Translations under genes and position numbers: made by a program | The notes under the pieces: model-generated | Seen by the model: the letters and a program-made list of their open reading frames with translations, nothing else | What the model was told of the DNA's origin: nothing | Databases searched by the model: none | IMG/VR virus record: IMGVR_UViG_3300002835_000900 | Location: 1-27,111 of that record | From: a virus | Reading direction: 5' to 3' (one strand) | Length of the DNA stretch: 27,111 nucleotides | Shown here: positions 6,370-14,132 of the stretch, piece by piece | How the letters are laid out: each line of letters starts with the position of its first letter | Numbering within the stretch: position 1 is the stretch's first letter

Positions 6370-8220
6370 ATGTCATATAAGATTAAAATATTAAAAGACC
6401 ATCCAGTTGGATTCTGGCAACTAGATGACGTTGCAGTAAATCCAACTTTTGACTTTACTGATATTTTAGATAAATATGATACATACCAAGATCTTCTAGA
6501 TGCGTATGAAGAATATGGAAACATTAACTATTTAGCAGAAGACAGTTCTGGATGCTCTAATTTTGGTTTATATGCAGGAGACTTTAATAATAATCCAAAA
6601 CATTTTCCTTTATCTCCAAGTGGTAATCATTCTGTAGAAATTACATCCTCTAAAAGCATAGAATTTCCAATTGTTAATAGTTATTATAAAAACAATGCTC
6701 CTGGAGGATTTGGTACAATTTATTATGGAGATAATGATTTTACACTAGAATGCTGGATGTATCCAGAAATAAATACAGACTCTTTAACTACAATATTAGG
6801 AGACAGTACAAAAAATGTTGGAATATTTTATGAAAATGGAAACATAATTTTTAAACTAGGTCAAGAAACTTTAGAGCATACTTTACCATTTATTAATAAA
6901 TCTATACACATAGCCTGCGTGTATTTAGTCACAGAAGCTCACATATACATAGATGGCAATCTTTGTGTAAGTAAATTAATATCATCTAATCCATTTACAA
7001 ACAACGAAATATTATTAACTTCTGGACCTACATCAGACTCAGACGATAAGTTTTTAATAGATGACGTAGCGGTATATAGATACGGGCTGCCTTATGTAAA
7101 AATACTAGATCACTATTCTAATCATAGCCATACTAATCCTTCTCAAATATCTCAAACAGATAATGGAGAATTCTTTGAATTTTATGACACCGATATAAGT
7201 AAAGTTTTTACATATTCTTATCCTTTTAATAGAACATGGGAAGAATTAATAACAGACGATTTATATTATGATCAAACAAATAAGTATATTCAAATTAAAA
7301 AAGGCGAAACTCTTGATAGCAAAACAGTTATATTGACAGATACTATATATTTACCAGCGGCGACAATTATGGATTCTTCAAAAATAGAATGGTTTGCGGA
7401 TAATGGGATAACTGTTCAAACCAGTACAGACGGAATAAACTATAGCGCATGTGTAAATGGAGAATCTATTCCACAATACAAAAGTTCAGAATTTAGTAGC
7501 AGTAAGGTTTTAAATATAAAAATAATAATGTCTTCTGGAAACATATCTAAGTATCTACCAAAATTATATAATTTAGATATTAGTTTTTATAATAATCAAA
7601 TAATGTATTCTAAAAATGGATCAAGTTATTTATCAAAAATTCAAGGCCTAGATTTTTATTTAGGTAAAGATGTGTATTCAATTGTAAATAGAGATCCGAG
7701 AAACGGGGCATTGGTCCCAGAAAACTCTGGATTTAAAATTAATCTTTCTGAATTAAAGCAGTCTATAGAATTTTTTTATACTCCCTATTCTTTAAACAAA
7801 AGCCTACTTGTTAGCTCTATTGTAAACGGAGTAGGAGCGGCTAGCGAATATTCATGGAATACAAATGGGTCAATTAATAAAACAAATATAGCCTCTATAT
7901 ATGTTAATGGGGTAGATGTATCTTCCCAAACCCTAATATCTAATATATTTAAGGTAAATGATATACACCATGTCGTTATTAATTTTACAGCTCCAATATA
8001 TGGGGAAGTTACAGTAAATTATAAATCCTCTGGATCAGTTAAATCTTTATATCAATATATGTCATTTTATAAGGAATTGCTAGACTATAATAAGATTATT
8101 AATCATTATGATTTATATACCTCTAGGCAGTCCTATCAAACCAGCGGATCTTCCATAACCTTGTCCGAAAATTCAGTAAACCTATATAATAATGACTGGC
8201 TTGTGATACAAAACTCATAA
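6370..8220 (+). CDS. LamG/concanavalin A-like minor tail or adhesion protein
   Basis: A 616-residue protein. It opens with the motif KDHPVGFWQLDD, which commonly precedes LamG-like domains in phage and bacterial surface proteins. Residues about 60-245 form a laminin-G/concanavalin A-type jelly roll: FTLECWMYPE, then HIACVYLVTEAHIYIDGNL, then DDVAVYRYGLP. The remaining ~370 residues are beta-rich, of uncertain fold, with a second block around 480-600 (YVNGVDVSSQTL, VVINFTAP) that looks like another carbohydrate-binding-type domain. GGGGATAAAAGG upstream is a good ribosome-binding region. It is the third surface-type gene in a row, so it probably forms a fibre or decoration that binds host glycans. 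No catalytic motif seen. Confidence 0.75.
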   Translation: MSYKIKILKDHPVGFWQLDDVAVNPTFDFTDILDKYDTYQDLLDAYEEYGNINYLAEDSSGCSNFGLYAGDFNNNPKHFPLSPSGNHSVEITSSKSIEFPIVNSYYKNNAPGGFGTIYYGDNDFTLECWMYPEINTDSLTTILGDSTKNVGIFYENGNIIFKLGQETLEHTLPFINKSIHIACVYLVTEAHIYIDGNLCVSKLISSNPFTNNEILLTSGPTSDSDDKFLIDDVAVYRYGLPYVKILDHYSNHSHTNPSQISQTDNGEFFEFYDTDISKVFTYSYPFNRTWEELITDDLYYDQTNKYIQIKKGETLDSKTVILTDTIYLPAATIMDSSKIEWFADNGITVQTSTDGINYSACVNGESIPQYKSSEFSSSKVLNIKIIMSSGNISKYLPKLYNLDISFYNNQIMYSKNGSSYLSKIQGLDFYLGKDVYSIVNRDPRNGALVPENSGFKINLSELKQSIEFFYTPYSLNKSLLVSSIVNGVGAASEYSWNTNGSINKTNIASIYVNGVDVSSQTLISNIFKVNDIHHVVINFTAPIYGEVTVNYKSSGSVKSLYQYMSFYKELLDYNKIINHYDLYTSRQSYQTSGSSITLSENSVNLYNNDWLVIQNS

Positions 8221-8223
8221 TCC

Positions 8224-8240
8224 TGTCAATTGTCTTGACA
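8224..8240. promoter_or_regulatory. Short inverted repeat, possible operator or weak hairpin
   Basis: TGTCAA-TTGTC-TTGACA is a perfect 6-base inverted repeat with a 5-base centre, just after the LamG-like stop and before the next promoter. There is no following T-run, so it is not a normal terminator. It may be a regulator site. Confidence 0.3.
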
Positions 8241-8245
8241 AAATA

Positions 8246-8274
8246 TGGACTTTAACCACAAGTAATGGTAGAAT
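8246..8274 (+). promoter_or_regulatory. Promoter for head gene block, near-leaderless
   Basis: TGGACT (8246-8251), a 17-base spacer and TAGAAT (8269-8274) with TG at 8266-8267, forming an extended -10. The ATG at 8284 starts 9 bases after the hexamer, so any leader is at most a few bases, and no Shine-Dalgarno precedes it. The nearby TTGACA (8235-8240) is 28 bases from this -10 and probably not its partner. Confidence 0.5.
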
Positions 8275-8283
8275 TAATACCTA

Positions 8284-8619
8284 ATGGATATTAAAAATGT
8301 TAATCAAAAGGTAATAGAAGAAACAACTTTAGGAATATACGTATGGGAAATGCCAGACGGAAGATGGATTGGCGATGACGATGGAAACTTTTTATCAATA
8401 ACAGCTAAAAAAGGTAATCGATCAAAGATAGATTTATTGGCTAGAGAAGTAAGATCATTTGGAATATACGAAGGCCAACCTAAATTTTTATCAGGCAGAC
8501 GTAAAATCGATGATGAAGAATTTGAACACCAAAAACAAAGATTAGATTGGGGTCTAACACCAGATCCGCTAGATATCGGCGTATACAAAGATTCAATTAA
8601 AAATGGAGGAAAGCCTTAA
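8284..8619 (+). CDS. Conserved small actinophage-type protein upstream of portal
   Basis: A 111-residue soluble, charged protein. GIYVWEMPDGRWIGDDDGNFLSI near residues 17-40 and FGIYEGQPKFLSGRRKI near 60-75 resemble a small protein I recall encoded next to head genes in actinobacterial phages, whose role is unknown to me. No Shine-Dalgarno precedes the ATG, in line with the predicted leaderless promoter. It overlaps the portal start by one base (TAATG), and GGAGGAAA for the portal lies in its 3' end, so the two are co-translated. It may be a portal-associated or head assembly factor (inference from position only). Confidence 0.65.
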   Translation: MDIKNVNQKVIEETTLGIYVWEMPDGRWIGDDDGNFLSITAKKGNRSKIDLLAREVRSFGIYEGQPKFLSGRRKIDDEEFEHQKQRLDWGLTPDPLDIGVYKDSIKNGGKP

Positions 8620-10205
8620 TGGAATTTATTAATGATGATACAGAGTTTGTTCAAAATATAGATATATCAAATTCTGCTGATTGGGTAAGATTTAATAGCA
8701 AAGAGGTTGTAGTAGATAATGACCCATTTAATATCGGAGAATCAGAATTAAAAAAAGTTAATGGCCTTAGCACTAATTTTAGACGAAAAATGTCTAGAGA
8801 GTTTTCAAAAAGATTTATTGGTCAAGACGGAACTGGAACGCAACAAAATTTATTGCAACAGGCAGTTACTGGATATGCAATGTTCGATTTGGTTCAACCA
8901 GTCTATAACCTAGAATACCTTTCAAAAATTTATGAAATATCACCGTACAACTACGCAGCAATTAATGCAAAGGTTGCAAATATTGTAGGACTTGGGTATA
9001 CATTTATAGAAACAAAAAAAGCAAATGATGCTTTAGACAATATTTCAGACGACAAACAATTAGATAGAGCACGTAGAAAATTAAACAAGCTTCGCCAAGA
9101 TTTAGATAATTGGCTAGAAGAAACAAATGAAGAAGAAACATTTACAGAAACATTAATTAAAGCCTATACAGATTTAGAAGCTACGGGTAATGGATTTATT
9201 GAAATTGGTAGAACTACTTCAGGAAACATAGGATATGTCGGACATATCCCAGCTAAGACCATGCGTGTTCGTCGTTTGCGTGATGGATTTATTCAATTGT
9301 TATACGGAAAAGCCGTATACTTTAGAAATTTCGGTGATCAAGAAACTCCTAATCCAATAGCCGACGGAACAGATAGACCAAATGAAATTATTCATTTAAA
9401 GAAATATACACCAATGAACAATTACTATGGCTTGCCAGATATAGTCGCAGCACAAACATCAATGGCTGGCAATGAGTTTGCTGGTAAATATAATTTAGAT
9501 TATTTTGAAAATAAAGCAGTTCCAAGATATATAATTACTGTTAAGGGCGCAAAGCTCTCACCAGAATCTGAAAGAAAACTATTAGAGTTTTTTCAAGTAG
9601 GCCTAAAGGGTAAAAATCATAGATCTCTATATGTCCCACTTCCACCAGATAGCCCAGACTCAAAAGTTGAATTTAAAATGGAGCCAATTGAGGCAAACTC
9701 TCAAGAGTCTTCATTTAATGTTTATCGTAAATCAAATAGAGATGAAATACTATTAGCTCATAGAGTTCCTATAAATAAAATAGGGGTTCCAGAGGGAATT
9801 AGTTTGGCGTCTGCTCGTGATGCAGATAAAATGTTTAAAGAGCAAGTATGTAGACCAGCACAAGATATTTTAGAGAAAAAATTAAATAGAATTATTTCAG
9901 AAAAAACAGATGCATTAATGCTTAAATTTAATGAATTAACTTTAACAGATGAGGACACTCAGTCTAAAATTGATGAGCGATATTTAAGAATGCAAGTAAT
10001 TACCCCAAATGAAGTTAGAATTAGAAAGGGCATGGTTCCTAGGGATGGCGGAGATGATGTCGTTGATTTAAAAGCACAGGGAGCGGCAGAGCAAAGAGCC
10101 CAGGCTGGTAATTCAAGACAAAGAACTCAGGAGAGATCTGCAAATTCTCCCGATATTTCTGGGGAGGCCAGAAATCCAAAAGGTGAGGGTAGAACCACAG
10201 CTTAA
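8619..10205 (+). CDS. Portal protein (HK97-like family)
   Basis: A 528-residue protein that forms the dodecameric ring at the capsid vertex through which DNA enters and leaves and to which the neck attaches. Supporting segments are the N-terminal YNYAAINAKVANIVGLGYTF region, TDLEATGNGFIEIGR near 182-196, HIPAKTMRVRRLRDGF near 207-222, the NNYYGLPDIVAAQTSMAG block near 267-284, and LAHRVPINKIGVPEGISLAS, a typical portal stem/wing region. The last ~45 residues are polar, Gln/Arg-rich and probably disordered. GGAGGAAA at 8604-8611 supports the start. A hairpin terminator follows the stop. Length is as expected for the family. Confidence 0.93.
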   Translation: MEFINDDTEFVQNIDISNSADWVRFNSKEVVVDNDPFNIGESELKKVNGLSTNFRRKMSREFSKRFIGQDGTGTQQNLLQQAVTGYAMFDLVQPVYNLEYLSKIYEISPYNYAAINAKVANIVGLGYTFIETKKANDALDNISDDKQLDRARRKLNKLRQDLDNWLEETNEEETFTETLIKAYTDLEATGNGFIEIGRTTSGNIGYVGHIPAKTMRVRRLRDGFIQLLYGKAVYFRNFGDQETPNPIADGTDRPNEIIHLKKYTPMNNYYGLPDIVAAQTSMAGNEFAGKYNLDYFENKAVPRYIITVKGAKLSPESERKLLEFFQVGLKGKNHRSLYVPLPPDSPDSKVEFKMEPIEANSQESSFNVYRKSNRDEILLAHRVPINKIGVPEGISLASARDADKMFKEQVCRPAQDILEKKLNRIISEKTDALMLKFNELTLTDEDTQSKIDERYLRMQVITPNEVRIRKGMVPRDGGDDVVDLKAQGAAEQRAQAGNSRQRTQERSANSPDISGEARNPKGEGRTTA

Positions 10206-10210
10206 TTATT

Positions 10211-10234
10211 AGGCAACTAGTTATTTGCCTTTTT
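10211..10234 (+). terminator. Weak rho-independent terminator after the portal gene
   Basis: AGGCAA (10211-10216) and TTGCCT (10225-10230) pair across an 8-base loop and are followed by TTTTA. The stem is only 6 bp with three G-C pairs, so read-through is likely. Confidence 0.55.
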
Positions 10235-10253
10235 ATGTATACAAAGATAAAAT
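10225..10253 (+). promoter_or_regulatory. Promoter for protease gene, leaderless
   Basis: TTGCCT (10225-10230), a 17-base spacer and TAAAAT (10248-10253). The ATG at 10261 begins 8 bases after the hexamer, where transcription should start, and no Shine-Dalgarno is visible. The -35 hexamer is also the descending arm of the terminator hairpin at 10211-10234. Confidence 0.5.
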
Positions 10254-10260
10254 TAAGCAT

Positions 10261-11565
10261 ATGAATATCGAAAAATCTTATTGGTCCAGTAATGGCGATG
10301 ATATTAGTTTATCTATTCCTTTCACAAAAGTCAATCGTGAAAAGAGAACAGTTTCTGGTTTTGCAACACTAGACAACATTGATCAAACAGGAGATGTTGT
10401 AACCGCAGAGGCAAGCTTAAAAGCTTTTGAAGGTTTTAGAGGCAATATCAGAGAAATGCATTCATCCAATGCAGTTGGTAAAATGGTTTCATTTAGACCA
10501 GAAACTTATTACGATACAAAATCAGGTGAATTTTATAATGGAGTATATGTAGATGCATACATATCAAAAGGCGCACAAGATACCTGGGAAAAGGTTTTAG
10601 ACGGAACTCTTCAAGGATTTTCAATTGGCGGAAAGATTGTAGATTCAGAAAACGAAGTAAATAAGTCTACAGGAAATCCAGTAAGATTTATTAAAGAATA
10701 CTCATTGATAGAACTATCAGTTGTAGATTCACCAGCAAATGAATTATGTAATATTTTATCTATTCAAAAAATGAATGGACAATTAATTTTTAAAGGAATA
10801 GCAGCAGATACCATTACGGAAAATATTTTTTATTGTGAAGATAGTGATTCCGTATTTATGTCAACAGAAGCAACCTATACTTCACCAGTAACTGGCAAAC
10901 TAGCAAGTTTAATTGGCTGGGTAGAAACTAACGATGTTAACAAAGCAAAAGAAATAGATAAAATTCTTGCTTCATTTAAGAAGTCAAGATTTACGTTGCC
11001 TGAAACACAAATAGCAAAACAGGCAAACGCAAAAGGAGGTAATGAAGTGTCAGAAAACACAGAAACAGTAGCAGTTGAAGAAACTGCTCCAGTAGAAGTT
11101 TCAATCCCTGCAGAAGCAGTAATTGAAAAAGCTGTTACAGAAGATGTAGTAGCAGATGCTTCTGCCGAAATCGTTGAAAAAGCAGCAGACGTCTCAGAAG
11201 TCGTCGTTGATGAACCTGATTTTGCAAAAATGTTAGGTGACCTAAAAGGCTTTTTCTCAGAAACTCTAAGCAAGGCTTCAGAAGCAAATGCAGCACAAGT
11301 TACAACTATTAAAGAAACAGTTGAATCTTTTAGCAAGAGCGTAGAAGCCAGAATATCAGAGTTGGCAGAACAACACTCAGAACTCAACAAAACTGTTGAG
11401 AACATCAAAAACACGATTGATGGTGTAGAAAAGCGTGTCGATGCAGTAGAATCAGAGACTGCAATTAAGAAGTCCTCAGACCTTGGCGGGTCTCAGGAAG
11501 TAAAAATCCAAAAATCAAAATGGAATGGTTCTTTCCTCGGTTCCGTAAACGAACTATTTAAATAA
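10261..11565 (+). CDS. HK97-type prohead protease fused to scaffold region
   Basis: 434 residues from ATG 10261. I chose this over the in-frame TTG at 10225, which lies in the terminator stem and lacks a ribosome site. Residues about 15-175 are the protease: SGFATLDNIDQTGDVV, H67 in EMHSSNAVGKM, S121 in LQGFSIGGKI, then LIELSVVDSPAN (E151/D156). The His and Ser match the S78-type catalytic pair; the acidic partner is less sure. Residues about 180-262 are a linker. Residues 263-434 are acidic and Ala/Val/Glu-rich, with a predicted coiled coil around 340-410, and end in a basic, aromatic tail (KSKWNGSFLGSVNELFK), as in capsid scaffolds. The protease would cleave scaffold and itself after prohead assembly. 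The capsid gene follows. Confidence 0.9.
   Translation: MNIEKSYWSSNGDDISLSIPFTKVNREKRTVSGFATLDNIDQTGDVVTAEASLKAFEGFRGNIREMHSSNAVGKMVSFRPETYYDTKSGEFYNGVYVDAYISKGAQDTWEKVLDGTLQGFSIGGKIVDSENEVNKSTGNPVRFIKEYSLIELSVVDSPANELCNILSIQKMNGQLIFKGIAADTITENIFYCEDSDSVFMSTEATYTSPVTGKLASLIGWVETNDVNKAKEIDKILASFKKSRFTLPETQIAKQANAKGGNEVSENTETVAVEETAPVEVSIPAEAVIEKAVTEDVVADASAEIVEKAADVSEVVVDEPDFAKMLGDLKGFFSETLSKASEANAAQVTTIKETVESFSKSVEARISELAEQHSELNKTVENIKNTIDGVEKRVDAVESETAIKKSSDLGGSQEVKIQKSKWNGSFLGSVNELFK
11034..11040 (+). promoter_or_regulatory. Strong internal ribosome-binding site for nested scaffold
   Basis: AGGAGGT inside the protease gene, 6 bases before an in-frame GTG at 11047. It is among the best Shine-Dalgarno matches in the window and falls exactly at the border between linker and scaffold-like region. 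Confidence 0.65.
11047..11565 (+). CDS. Predicted nested scaffold protein (internal GTG start)
   Basis: An in-frame start within the protease gene would yield a separate 172-residue protein made of the scaffold part alone. Support: the AGGAGGT site 6 bases upstream, the start lying just where composition changes to acidic, Ala/Val/Glu-rich sequence, the coiled coil, and the C-terminal basic and aromatic capsid-binding-like tail. The arrangement is that of lambda C and Nu3, where scaffold is made in excess from an internal start of the protease gene. The major capsid protein has no N-terminal delta (scaffold) domain, so an independent scaffold is needed. An ATG at 11042 is out of frame and soon stops. 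Independent expression is an inference from sequence. Confidence 0.65.
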   Translation: MSENTETVAVEETAPVEVSIPAEAVIEKAVTEDVVADASAEIVEKAADVSEVVVDEPDFAKMLGDLKGFFSETLSKASEANAAQVTTIKETVESFSKSVEARISELAEQHSELNKTVENIKNTIDGVEKRVDAVESETAIKKSSDLGGSQEVKIQKSKWNGSFLGSVNELFK

Positions 11566-11583
11566 AGGGTAGGTAAACAAATT

Positions 11584-12642
11584 ATGAGCAATGAATTATT
11601 AGAAAAGGCAATTGCAACTGGCACAACAGCCACAGGCACTTTCGCTTCAACAACTGGAGGAGAGGGAATTCACACAGGGTCAGAAAGTGGCAATGGTGGA
11701 TTACTTAATCCAGAACAATCAGCTCGATTTCTAGACTACATGTTCGACGCAACCGTAATTGGTAAAGTCGCACGTACCGTTAGAATGAAATCTGATACAA
11801 CTGAAATTGATCGCATGGGCGTAGGCGAAAAGCTTATGAAGCTTGCGACAGAAGGAGATGACGCAAACAGTGGCAACTCTGCTGTGACATTCTCAAAAAT
11901 TTCTTTGACAACAAAGAAGTTACGTCTAGATTGGGAACTTTCAACTGAGTCTCTAGAAGACAACATTGAAGGTGCAGATCTAGAAGATCATATTGCACGT
12001 CTGATGGCAACACAGGCTGGTAATGATATTGAAGACTTGGTTCTTAACGGAAACACAGCTCTATCATCTGATCAACTTTACAAAGCATTTGACGGAACAG
12101 TTAAGCTTGCAAAAGCAAACGGTCACGTAGTAGATGCAGGTGGAGCCGCAATTAGTCGTGCTACATTTAATAGCGCATTAAAGGCACTTCCACGTAAGTA
12201 CAAGCAACGTCGTACAGACCTTCGCTTCTTGTCAGGTTCAAACTTGATTCAAGATTACTTATACTCAGCATCATTACTTGGTGCAGATGGATCAGCTAAC
12301 CCACAAGATATCGCTTCAAGCGTTATCCGTGGAGGCGTACAGCCACTAGGCGGTCCAGCAGGATACGTAGCACCTTTCGCATTTGGTATTCCAATTGTTG
12401 AAGTTCCGCTACTAAGCGAGACACAAACTGGCTCATACTCAGGAGCAACAGGATCACACGGTGACGTCCACTTGACATTCCCAAATAACGTAGTTATTGG
12501 TATCAAGCGTGATGTAACTGTATACCGATTCTTCTGGCCAAAGAAGGACTCAATCGAGTACACAATGTATACTCGTGTTGGCGTTCAAATTGAGCAAGCA
12601 GACGCTTGGGTAGTAGTAAAGAACGTTAAGATTGCTTCCTAA
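11584..12642 (+). CDS. Major capsid protein (HK97 fold)
   Basis: 352 residues. After a short flexible Gly/Thr-rich N-terminus comes GLLNPEQSARFLDYMFDATVIGKVARTVRM, typical of actinophage capsid proteins, then LDWELSTESLEDNIEGADLEDHI (spine-helix region), and FGIPIVEVPLL followed by VIGIKRDVTVYRFFWPKKDS, the P-domain strands near the C-terminus. There is no N-terminal delta domain; scaffolding is provided by the upstream gene. Codon choice differs from most neighbours, with CGT/CGC for Arg and more C-ending codons, as expected for the most abundant virion protein. The start has AGGGTAGGT about 11 bases upstream. A strong terminator follows. Confidence 0.95.
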   Translation: MSNELLEKAIATGTTATGTFASTTGGEGIHTGSESGNGGLLNPEQSARFLDYMFDATVIGKVARTVRMKSDTTEIDRMGVGEKLMKLATEGDDANSGNSAVTFSKISLTTKKLRLDWELSTESLEDNIEGADLEDHIARLMATQAGNDIEDLVLNGNTALSSDQLYKAFDGTVKLAKANGHVVDAGGAAISRATFNSALKALPRKYKQRRTDLRFLSGSNLIQDYLYSASLLGADGSANPQDIASSVIRGGVQPLGGPAGYVAPFAFGIPIVEVPLLSETQTGSYSGATGSHGDVHLTFPNNVVIGIKRDVTVYRFFWPKKDSIEYTMYTRVGVQIEQADAWVVVKNVKIAS

Positions 12643-12660
12643 TTAGGAATTAGTCTAAAT

Positions 12661-12690
12661 AAAAGCCCCCAATTAATTTTGGGGGCTTTT
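12661..12690 (+). terminator. Strong rho-independent terminator after capsid gene
   Basis: AAAAGCCCCCAA and TTGGGGGCTTTT form a perfect 12-bp stem around the loop TTAATT; the stem ends in a T-run and its mirror A-run, so it could act in both directions. It ends the capsid transcript 48 bases after the stop codon. Confidence 0.92.
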
Positions 12691-12715
12691 CATTTGAATT
12701 TAGTAATGATATAAT
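12687..12715 (+). promoter_or_regulatory. Extended -10 promoter for the neck genes
   Basis: TG at 12707-12708 and TATAAT at 12710-12715 form an extended -10; the -35 position (TTTTCA, 12687-12692, 17-base spacer) is poor and overlaps the terminator T-run. The gene at 12741 has its own AAGGAGA site, so this transcript has a short conventional leader. Confidence 0.6.
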
Positions 12716-12740
12716 TAAAGAACTAGACTAAGGAGAATAT

Positions 12741-13136
12741 ATGTCATTTGAGACATTAAAACTATCTGAAATAAAAAAAATAGCCGAAGACTTTGGCGTA
12801 GACATACAAGCATTAAAAAGCAAGAACGATATCATTGCATCATTAGCTGAAGAAGGCGTGACATGGTCAATATATCAAAAGACTATTAAAGACATAGACG
12901 ACAATAAAGAAGAGATTGAAGTTTTACCAAGATTTGATGCTAAAAAGAGTCAAGACAAAGATTCAGTTTTAGTTAGAATGGAAAGAGCAAATCATAGATA
13001 CGATGCTATGGGATTTACATTTACAAGTACACACCCATTTGTAGCAATGTCTGAAGAACAAGCTCAAGAAATTTTTGATAGGGAGGAAGGTTTTAGATTA
13101 GCCACACCAAAGGAAGTTCAAGACTTCTATAACTAA
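12741..13136 (+). CDS. Post-capsid protein with SAP/HeH-like N-terminal domain
   Basis: 131 residues. Residues about 5-40 (LSEIKKIAEDFGVDIQALKS) have the helix-extension-helix pattern of SAP/HeH/LEM-type domains, which in other proteins bind nucleic acid. The C-terminal half (VRMERANHRYDAMGFTFTST, then FDREEGFRLATPKEVQDFYN) resembles a protein often encoded just after the capsid gene in actinophages. Its position suggests a head-associated or neck role, perhaps contacting packaged DNA. AAGGAGA about 5 bases before the ATG gives a clear start, and a dedicated promoter lies after the capsid terminator. Confidence 0.65.
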   Translation: MSFETLKLSEIKKIAEDFGVDIQALKSKNDIIASLAEEGVTWSIYQKTIKDIDDNKEEIEVLPRFDAKKSQDKDSVLVRMERANHRYDAMGFTFTSTHPFVAMSEEQAQEIFDREEGFRLATPKEVQDFYN

Positions 13137-13151
13137 TCTAAGCCTTTTAAT

Positions 13152-14132
13152 ATGGCAGAGATATTAATTAATTCACAATCACCGATTGTCCATCAGATCT
13201 TTTGGAATGGTGACATTGCAGATGCTGACGCCTTGCCTGTTGTAAAAATATATGACGTAACGCTAGATGCAACAATTAGTCCTGCCGTACTATCAACAAC
13301 CGTACTTAACACAATAACTTCTACCCTAGACGAAAATAATCCTGGAACATATTATGTTAACGTCCCTTATGCTCTTACAAATAGAAACAAGACATTAAAG
13401 GTTAGTTGGGAATACTCCGTGGGAGGAGTGGCGGTAGTAAGAACAGATGAGATACAAGTAATAACTCCATACGTAGATTTTAACTATATTCAAGATCTTG
13501 GATACAGCACAGATTCTTCAGACCCATCATATAAGTCTTACAAGGAATTAATTAGAGCAGAAAGATATGCTCGTAAGCAAATAGAGCAATACACAGGTCA
13601 AAAGTTTTATCTTTATGATGAAACTGTAATGGTATATGGGCATGAGTATGATACCCTTCCTCTACCAGCTAAAATAAATAAGTTACACACTTTGTCCGTA
13701 AACGACATATTGCTTTTAGATAACATCAACAATATTGACAACTGGAACTTTCCAGTTCAAATTTCTGAAAGCGGATATGGAATTAGAATTAATAGAGCAG
13801 GAATTGTAGACAATACCGTATACACTGCTAATGGAATGGTTCCTCCAAGCATTCACGATTATTCAGGAGTGTTTAACTCTGGAGTTCCCTACAAAGTATT
13901 TGCAAGATTTGGCTGGGAAAAGGTTCCTGAGAACGTAGAATTAGCAACAGCTGAATTGATGAAAGATTATTTTTCTAAAGATACTGTATGGCGCAACAAG
14001 TACGTAAAGTCTATATCGACATTTGACTGGGACTTTGAGTACAGGGGAGATGCCTACACTGGCACAGGTAATGCCCTAGCAGATAATCTTTTAGCCGAAT
14101 ATGTCTTAACAATTAAAGCAGAGATTATATAA
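13152..14132 (+). CDS. Head-tail connector (adaptor) with N-terminal Ig-like domain
   Basis: 326 residues, long for a head-tail adaptor. Residues about 1-110 look like an immunoglobulin-like beta sandwich (LDENNPGTYYVNVPYALTNR, LKVSWEYSVGG). Residues about 115-326 carry the adaptor: SYKELIRAERYARKQIEQYT, a beta-rich centre, and PENVELATAELMKDYFSKDT near 275-294, matching the helical packing expected for HK97 gp6-type connectors that dock under the portal. The Ig-like part may decorate the neck. No clear Shine-Dalgarno precedes the ATG, which comes 16 bases after the previous stop. It overlaps the next start by one base (TAATG). Confidence 0.75.
   Translation: MAEILINSQSPIVHQIFWNGDIADADALPVVKIYDVTLDATISPAVLSTTVLNTITSTLDENNPGTYYVNVPYALTNRNKTLKVSWEYSVGGVAVVRTDEIQVITPYVDFNYIQDLGYSTDSSDPSYKSYKELIRAERYARKQIEQYTGQKFYLYDETVMVYGHEYDTLPLPAKINKLHTLSVNDILLLDNINNIDNWNFPVQISESGYGIRINRAGIVDNTVYTANGMVPPSIHDYSGVFNSGVPYKVFARFGWEKVPENVELATAELMKDYFSKDTVWRNKYVKSISTFDWDFEYRGDAYTGTGNALADNLLAEYVLTIKAEII

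Noticed and set aside
8235-8240. Perfect TTGACA as a -35 box
   Set aside because: No -10-like hexamer at 16-19 bases; the good TAGAAT is 28 bases away and has its own -35-like TGGACT at 17 bases. It fits better as half of an inverted repeat.
10225-10260. TTG at 10225 as protease start
   Set aside because: It lies in the terminator stem and -35 box; no Shine-Dalgarno, and the protease similarity begins after ATG 10261.
10875-11414. 179-residue minus-strand frame opposite the scaffold region
   Set aside because: Ser/Ala/Thr-rich shadow of Glu/Ala/Lys codons; no ribosome site, and every supported gene is on the + strand.
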